DNA from: Gonatopus flavifemur
Lineage: Eukaryota > Arthropoda > Insecta > Hymenoptera > Dryinidae
DNA: 64,000 nucleotides
Direction: 5' to 3'
Assembly (NCBI GenBank): GCA_018340375.1
Contig: JAFFJZ010000050.1
Span: 1,116,001-1,180,000 of the forward strand
Shown here: one piece after another, positions 57,887-64,000 of the stretch
How the letters are laid out: each line of letters starts with the position of its first letter
How positions within the stretch are numbered: the stretch's first letter is position 1
The notes under the pieces: model-generated
Database searches by the model: none
Seen by the model: the letters and a program-made list of their open reading frames with translations, nothing else
Told to the model about the DNA's origin: nothing
Made by a program: the position numbers and the translations under genes

Positions 57887-58317
57887 TACAGCTATTATTC
57901 TCCTAGGTACTCTATTGACCAACCATTTTCCTCCATATGGATTATCTGCATTTAGTCACCCGTTTACGACATTCAAAATTTGTCCTCCGCATCCGTTTGT
58001 AAGGTCTTCAAAAACTTGAAACACATTTTGCATATTATATACGTATTCATATTTCACATACTTTCCTTGAATCAAAACTTTTCTAATGAAAATATGCATG
58101 ACTTCTAAGTGTTTTGTGTCTGCAGTATGTTATTTTGAATGCTTCATTAAAAATGTTCATGAATTGCAAATTGAACATATCTGTTTTGCACAGGGATCTG
58201 ATTTGTACAGAAATCATTTTTATACATTTAATATTCATACGATTAATAATTTATATAAAGCTTAATGTAGTGATGCATTGATGAGAATTCTGGAAAAATT
58301 GTATTTCTGTCTCACAG
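57887..58317. other. End of the large FGFR intron
   Basis: AT-rich; ends in a TTTCTGTCTCACAG acceptor at 58317. No other feature seen. Confidence 0.5.
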
Positions 58318-58450
58318 GAAGGGATGATTGAGAATCCTGAGGTATTGAGACTCTACAACGTTACGGAAAAAGATGAGGGTTGGTACACATGTATAGCACA
58401 AAATACATTAGGAGAAACTTTCAGCAGCGCTTACCTTCGAGTGGTGGAAA
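58318..58450 (+). CDS. FGF receptor exon: second half of Ig3
   Basis: Acceptor CTCACAG (to 58317), phase 0; donor A|GTAAGT at 58451, phase 1. It encodes EGMIENPEVLRLYNVTEK, then DEGWYTC with the second Ig3 cysteine, AQNTLGETFSSAYL and RVVES. It corresponds to exons IIIb/IIIc of vertebrate FGFRs, which finish Ig3 and help set ligand choice. Only one such exon is seen here. Either Ig3a exon (40543 or 43334) joins it in frame. Confidence 0.92.
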
Positions 58451-58770
58451 GTAAGTTGTTATAAATTGTTTATTTATAATTTTATATATCGAGATGCAGC
58501 TGATCCTTAACAACATAAAATAATGCGATTGAGTTTGAAATAGCATCCAATTCTTCCCTCGAAGGAAATTTTTCTTAGAATTCCCTCTAGTTAAATCAAA
58601 TATGTCAGAAGAATATTCTTGTTTCCCAAAGACCGGAGATTTGGAGAATGTGACGGGGTCTCTGTATGTCAATGTTGAAATGTTCGGATCAAACAACAGG
58701 CCCGGACTCAAACTATGTGTACATCAATAATTGAACATGCACAAGTTATCATTGATCATGAACGCATCAT

Positions 58771-59756
58771 TAAACGGAGAAAAATAATCTAGTGAAATAG
58801 TATTATTTTGTCAAATGTCGTCACAATTGATTACACCCATGCAAGCATCGGTTAGGCGCTCGAAAAGTGGTAAAAGCGTTCACGCCAAGGGTCGGGAAAG
58901 ACTCGGAATTCCAAAAATCTAAGAATACTGGGTGATAGGGCTTGGAAAACCAATATGAGTATCTGTTTACCATTTTTTTCTAGGATCAATAGTTTCCGAT
59001 AAAAACAATAAAAACTTCCCCTCGTTTCGTGTCCAAAATCAATGTTTTCCAATATTGAATTCGTTCTAACTCTGTCATTTTTTTGTGTTTTGGGATAAAT
59101 CTTGCGGGTTGAAGATTTGTAAGACTTCCCCGAACACAACAATGTCGTGAAAGTTTGTGACCATCAATAACAAATTAATAAATTTCCAATTCGAAGTGAA
59201 AATCAGTTATTTCAGGTTTTGCATTAAAAAAGTGATGAAGGAAGTATAAGCTACAGAAAACTTCCAGCGACAAGGTTTTTCGCTAGCGTGTGGACAAACT
59301 TTTTAGGTGGTTTTAGATCGATTGGACTACTAGTTCGCAACATACAGCGATTTGTTTATTCGCGCGCAACGGAAATTCATCAAGATTTTGTATCGTTTAG
59401 CGGCTGAATATCAGGGGCCGTGGGAAAAATTGTAATCGGTCAATGTTTCAACCTGGGTTTGTGTTTTTCAGGTCGGAGAATTCTAATATTGAACTATTTT
59501 TGCAAGATTCGTTAGTCATTTCTTTGTAATGAACAATTTATTTGTTCATAACGTTCTTATGGAGAATTGTTTATTCCGAAGAAATTTCTTAATTGCCTGG
59601 CGGTCTCAGAGGCTTTCTTACCGAATGTGGTAGAAATTATTGCACTTGTAATATTCCATTCCACATTTGAGGAGTACTTCTCAAGAGATGAGACATAATA
59701 GTATCAATTCACCACAAAATGTTGTAATTTTTATTGGATTATTTTTCTCCGTGTAA
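58771..59756. mobile_element. Possible MITE with ACGGAGAAAAATAATC ends
   Basis: TAAACGGAGAAAAATAATC at 58771 and GATTATTTTTCTCCGTGTA ending at 59756 are inverted. The interior includes the dispersed repeat at about 58850-59450. The left end has TAAACGG rather than TACACGG. Inside an FGFR intron. Confidence 0.5.
58850..59450 (-). repeat. Dispersed repeat, copy 2
   Basis: Inverted relative of 33430-34095, with colinear matches over about 500 bp. It includes GGACAAACTTTTT, ACAGCGATTTGTTTA and CCTATCACC-type words in order. Confidence 0.6.
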
Positions 59757-59850
59757 TTTTGAGTAAACCAATTTAAGATTTCGCATGAATTGCATTCAAA
59801 GCATAATCCACAAATAGTACTCCTTATTATCATTGTATTTATGTTTTCAG

Positions 59851-60339
59851 CTCTGGAAGAACATCATGTACCGTTGGCAGCACGCCCACAAATTCTGGTG
59901 AATATTCTTGCGGCGATTCTGTTTGTCTTTTTCGCGATTGGAGTTGTGGTTGTTATCTACATTTTCCATCGCCTCAAACGAGAAAAAATGAAGAAACTGT
60001 TAGCTATAGAGACAGCACGTGCTGCTGTAGTAACCCAATGGACAAAAAAAGTGATTGTTGAGAAACAAAATCTGGTTAATGCACAAAACATTCAAGACAC
60101 TTTATTGTTGCCTGTGGTGAAAATCGAAAAACAAAGATCCACCGTTACAGCAGATGACAGCAACGGTGGGAGTATATCGGAATACGAATTGCCATTAGAT
60201 AGCGCTTGGGAATTACCAAGGGAACAATTAACGTTGGGTCATACATTGGGTGAAGGGGCTTTTGGAAAAGTTGTTATGGCTGAAAACAACACTGGAAAAC
60301 CTGGAATACCAAGAGTTGTCGCGGTCAAAATGCTGAAAG
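59851..60339 (+). CDS. FGF receptor exon: transmembrane, juxtamembrane and kinase N-lobe
   Basis: Acceptor GTTTTCAG (to 59850), phase 1; donor AAAG|GTATAT at 60340, phase 1. A short extracellular stem ([12 protein letters not shown]) precedes one transmembrane helix rich in I, L, V, F and A (about 59891-59965). It ends in [10 protein letters not shown], a basic stop-transfer segment. The juxtamembrane region continues to [20 protein letters not shown]. That last piece is the glycine-rich ATP loop (about 60245-60275), and VAVKML carries the catalytic lysine (60327-60329). All features match receptor tyrosine kinases of the FGFR family. Confidence 0.95.
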
Positions 60340-60390
60340 GTATATGAAATATCTGTGTGCGCATTAATTTAGAATGCATCAAACGTCTAT

Positions 60391-61238
60391 ACAGGGTGTA
60401 GAATACTCGCAAGAAACTCGCGGACTGCATCTCATAGGTGTATTTTGCAGGCAAATGCAATAATTTCTCATTTGGATATCTTTTTGGGATGATGCTCAGC
60501 TTTAGCTTAGTTTTTGAGATATAAACATTTTTAGATCTTTTTTCAAATCCAAATGATTCAAAAGCACTATGTGTACATAAACGGAGGAATAAGATTATGG
60601 GATGATCGCCAGAAAAAATGGTAAACTGGTGACAACTACGAATTTCTGTACACAGTTGCTAACAGAGACGAGCCATGGTTCCTATTTTGGTATCGTCAAA
60701 TACAATATAATGAACCAAAGTGGGAACCATTACTCGTCTCTGTTAGCGACTGCGTACAGAAATTCGTAGTTCTCACCAATTTACTATCTTTGCTGGTGAT
60801 CATTCCATGATATTTTTTCTCCGTATACTTGAGCTTGACACCATTCGTTTTCCAAGTTGGAAAACAGCGTATCTCTGAAAAAAAATTGAACTACTCTATC
60901 ATTCTTCGTTCTGGAGCTATAATAATTTAGAGTTGTTGAACACTGATTGGCTGGGGACTAAGAAATTTGAAATCGCTATAGCCCGGGAACAAACAATGAT
61001 AGAATACTTTAATTTTCTCTCAGAGATCCGCCGTTCTTCCACTTAAATGATGGTGTCAAGCTGAAGTTTATATCACTCAATGTTTTGGAGTCATTTGGAT
61101 TTGAAAAAATAACATCTCAAAATGCCCATGTCTCAAAAACTAAACCTCAAAAAAATTTTTGTCAAACGGGAAATTATTGCATTTTGGCTGTAGGATGCAC
61201 CAATAGAATCCGGTCCGCTAATCCTGGGACACCCTGTG
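60391..61238. mobile_element. Element with ACAGGGTGT ends and nested MITE
   Basis: ACAGGGTGT at 60391 and GGGACACCCTGT near 61238 bound a structure whose arms pair in several blocks (TGCAATAATTTC with GAAATTATTGCA; AAATCCAAATGA with TCATTTGGATTT; TTGACACCATT with GATGGTGTCAA). The CACGGAG-type MITE at 60574-60828 interrupts it. Inside an FGFR intron; no coding. Confidence 0.65.
60574..60828. mobile_element. Nested hairpin MITE with ACGGAGGA/ACGGAGAA ends
   Basis: Arms of about 105 bp, including ACTACGAATTTCTGTAC and GCTAACAGAGACGAG, mirrored to 60828. The ends (TACATAAACGGAGG and TTTTTTCTCCGTATAC) are variants of the CACGGAGA motif. Confidence 0.75.
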
Positions 61239-61904
61239 TTCAGAAATCTCATTTGATATTTCTTTGCTATTCATAAGCCTTTTAACCCTTGTTCATCATA
61301 CTCGGGCAAAGTTCACCCCAACCCCATCCTATCTCAATTTCAAGTACCTTTATGTAAGGGCACGGGGTCCATAGCGACATCTATCGATAGCCGAAGGATG
61401 CCACTACTCTATGGCGCAGTAACATCCCGGTGGACCCATTAGTCTGTATAAAGCAGTTGCTAAAAGTTGTAAATTGAAAATTTTCAATGAGAACACATCG
61501 TTGATTTTTTACGCATTTCTTGTCTCCATTCTTCAGAATAAATACTTTTTCCTCAGCAGCCACTGAAGGACCGATTTCTCCCTCAAAAAGTAAAATTCCG
61601 AAAGTATGTTCTCTAATTTTTTGCTCAAAATTTCGAAAAATAAAAAAGTAATGAATTTTTTATTAAAATAGTCATTTTTCCATTTTTCTTTTTGTACTTC
61701 ATTGCTTTCAGTGGACAAAAATCTGATTTTTGGCTGTATAACCTACAAGGTCCTTCAAAGTAAACTATAATATCATTCTATGTATTACTGAAAATAAGCA
61801 ATGAAACCAATTACTAACCAACTCGACGTAAAGTAAATGAGTTCTGAAAAATTTACAAGTAGAAAAATTCGATCGTTCATTTGCTATAACAGTTCTTGTC
61901 GCTG
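61239..61904. other. Intron sequence, no gene recognised
   Basis: AT-rich. The minus frames here have no recognised domains. Confidence 0.5.
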
Positions 61905-61912
61905 GGGTAGAA

Positions 61913-62131
61913 CAGTGGTGTAGGGAAAGCCCCCTCAGCCACCGCACCGCAGGGGGCGTCGGGTCACTAGGGGCCCCCACCCATGTGGGAGAATTTCCAA
62001 ATTTATATATAATTACATATAAATCATATATAAATTAGAAAATTTTTTCACAAAGCAGTCTTTTCTTGGATTACAAGGGCCGCATCTCCAGCATTTGCGG
62101 GAGGACCCGCAAGATCTCCGTTACGCCACTG
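61913..62131. mobile_element. hAT-type MITE with 8-bp target duplication
   Basis: Ends CAGTGGTGTAGGGA and TCCGTTACGCCACTG, flanked by perfect 8-bp repeats GGGTAGAA (61905-61912 and 62132-62139). 219 bp, no coding. The CAGTGGCGTA type of end is common in hAT MITEs. Confidence 0.88.
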
Positions 62132-62425
62132 GGGTAGAAATCACTCCAATGTAGCAATTATGTGATTCCTGTGAAGTGTAGTAAACAAGGGTTAATCAGG
62201 AAAAACCTCAATCATTTGAGTATTCATTTTGCTACATCCAAATGAAGTGGAATGCAAAAATTTAAATGAAAATTGACTACTTTTGCAATACATATTCTAT
62301 TGTACGATCAAATGAGTCAATTTATGTACAGTAGCGAAAGTATGAACATCTAAATTAAGCAAATATTTTTTATGAATGGCAGTTACTGATCCTCAATCAT
62401 TGATTCTCTCCTATGTTATCACCAG

Positions 62426-62927
62426 AAGGCCACACGGATGCAGAAATGATGGATTTGGTGTCCGAAATGGAAATGATGAAGATAATAGGCAAACATGTGA
62501 ATATAATTAATTTACTGGGCGCTTGCACTCAAGGAGGGCCGTTATACGTAGTGGTAGAGTTTGCTCCTCATGGAAATCTTCGAGATTTCCTACGTGGTCA
62601 TCGGCCATCTTCCTCAGGATACGAACCAACGATTGATCAAGAAACAAAAGAGAAAAAAGTGTTGACTCAAAAAGATTTAGTATCTTTCGCCTATCAAGTA
62701 GCCAGAGGAATGGAATACTTGGCGAGTAAAAAGTGTATTCATCGAGATTTAGCTGCTAGAAATATTTTAGTCAGCGATGAGTATGTTTTGAAAATCGCTG
62801 ACTTTGGATTGGCTCGAGACATTCACAATCATGATTATTACAAAAAGAATACACTCGGAAGAGTTCCAGTCAAATGGATGGCTCCTGAAGCACTCTTTCA
62901 TCGTGTTTCTACTACTCAATCTGATGT
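62426..62927 (+). CDS. FGF receptor exon: kinase core
   Basis: Acceptor TCACCAG (to 62425), phase 1; donor GT|GTGAGT at 62928, phase 2. It starts [18 protein letters not shown] with the alpha-C glutamate. [17 protein letters not shown] is a near-signature FGFR string. Then come the hinge [17 protein letters not shown], a kinase insert ([10 protein letters not shown] onwards), HRDLAARN (62740-62763), DFG (62800-62808), the twin activation tyrosines DYYKK (62836-62841) and MAPEALF. All catalytic residues are present, so an active tyrosine kinase is expected. Confidence 0.97.
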
Positions 62928-63017
62928 GTGAGTACATTCGATCATCAATTAGTATCGTTTATTAACTTGTTTTATGAACTTGCAAAATACGGGAGATAAT
63001 TGTTTGGATTGTTACAG

Positions 63018-63158
63018 CTGGTCATATGGAATACTCCTATGGGAAATAATGACGCTTGGAGGAACTCCATATCCATCAGTTCCTTCACTTGAAACTTTAT
63101 ATGCATTGCTGAAATCAGGTCATCGGATGGAGAAACCACCGTGTTGTTCTATCGAAAT
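63018..63158 (+). CDS. FGF receptor exon: kinase C-lobe, part 1
   Basis: Acceptor TTACAG (to 63017), donor AAT|GTAAGA at 63159; phase 2 at both ends. With the preceding GT it reads [16 protein letters not shown], then [19 protein letters not shown] and [12 protein letters not shown]. This is subdomain IX-X of a tyrosine kinase. Confidence 0.96.
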
Positions 63159-63237
63159 GTAAGATCAATATAATACATGCGAATCTGGAGATTATGAACG
63201 TAACAACACATTCAACATTTTATTACGATGATTCCAG

Positions 63238-63343
63238 ATACATGCTTATGCGAGATTGTTGGAGTTATCAACCAAACGAAAGACCAACTTTTGGGGAACT
63301 GGTTGAAGATCTTGATAAAATATTAACTATAACTGCTAACGAG
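63238..63343 (+). CDS. FGF receptor exon: kinase C-lobe, part 2
   Basis: Acceptor GATTCCAG (to 63237), phase 2; donor GAG|GTGCGT at 63344, phase 0. It encodes [19 protein letters not shown] and [17 protein letters not shown], the end of the kinase domain including the RP arginine of subdomain XI. The remaining tail with docking sites continues in exons beyond the window. Confidence 0.95.
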
Positions 63344-63419
63344 GTGCGTACTTAATCTGGAAATATACGCGTGATGTCGGGAAAACAACTTCCTACATAT
63401 AAAAATGAAAAATCATACT

Positions 63420-64000
63420 CGGGAAAAAATGATTGGATCCCGCATCAGATCTGCTCAAATTCGGTTGGATCTTGCAGGACATAGACTTAGTTCCACGAAT
63501 ATTCATTTCTTGGTATGGATGGATCCCACTAGATCCGGTCAGATCCAACAAGATCTGATTGGATCCGTTTGGACTCAATAGGATCCGACGTCAGATCTGC
63601 TCAGATCTGGTTGAATCTGACAGAACATGGAATTAGGTTCACAAGTACCCATCTCTCTGTATGAATAGTTCCCACCAGATCTATGTAGATATCTTGAGAT
63701 ATTTATACGTCTCTTCAGATCTAAATTTTGACAAAAATCTCTGACATTGTCCAATGCCTACCCATATCTGCGGACTTCAATTTTCGGAGGAATGCAGAGA
63801 GGCATGGGGAGATTCAAGAAAACTCTGGAGATCTCTGCATATCTTTTTGGATCTCCGTACATCTTTTGGATCACTTGCGAAATGGAAATCTCTAGATGTA
63901 AGTGGATGTTAAGAGATTTTAGCAAAAATTTGGATCTGAAGAGATCTGCATATATTGTGAGAAATCTACATAGATCTCATGAGATCTTATCTTTTTCTCT
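63420..64000. repeat. AGATCTG-rich degenerate repeats
   Basis: AGATCTG, GGATCCG and related words are frequent to the window end. A direct repeat with period about 150 bp links about 63439-63540 with about 63587-63690 (CGCATCAGATCTGCTCA and GACGTCAGATCTGCTCAG anchors). It lies in the FGFR intron after the last kinase exon. Confidence 0.6.

Overview
The window is eukaryotic, AT-rich, intron-bearing animal DNA and almost certainly an insect. It carries a receptor tyrosine kinase gene split into short exons by GT-AG introns, mauritiana-type and other mariner transposons, a LINE, and many MITE-like inverted repeats. A hymenopteran such as a parasitoid wasp would fit, but the sequence alone does not prove the order.

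The only recognisable host gene is a fibroblast growth factor receptor (FGFR; breathless/heartless type) on the + strand. Its visible exons run from 38059 to 63343: Ig1, acid box plus Ig2, two alternative first halves of Ig3, the second half of Ig3, transmembrane plus juxtamembrane plus kinase N-lobe, and three exons for the rest of the kinase. The signal-peptide exon lies upstream of or unseen in the window, and the C-terminal tail continues past 64000. Splice phases suggest the two Ig3a exons (40543-40724 and 43334-43521) are mutually exclusive: using both, or neither, brings in a stop codon within a few codons.

Positions 1 to about 38000 hold no convincing host gene. In order they contain: inverted-repeat elements (908-2066); a composite foldback of about 5.5 kb with 141-bp subrepeats (2935-8400); interleaved inverted remnants of a transposon with a DUF7869-like protein (9105-13564) interrupted by a foldback with AACGTT minisatellite arms; a 1-kb MITE; a hAT-type MITE with an 8-bp target duplication (16817-17643); a nearly intact mauritiana-type mariner (18398-19664); the first copy of a hAT-like two-ORF element (21072-24947); nested MITEs; a 5'-truncated LINE inside a CATATATG-rich element (28457-31597); degenerate tandem repeats; and another foldback (34096-36093).

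The FGFR introns are inflated by the same families. A 300-bp MITE makes up most of the 375-bp intron after Ig1. The 14.8-kb intron before the second half of Ig3 holds the second hAT-like copy (48994-54169) with a second mariner inside it, a foldback with 185-bp subrepeats (about 54735-56772), and a decayed third mariner. Nesting and target-site duplications allow part of the insertion order to be read directly.
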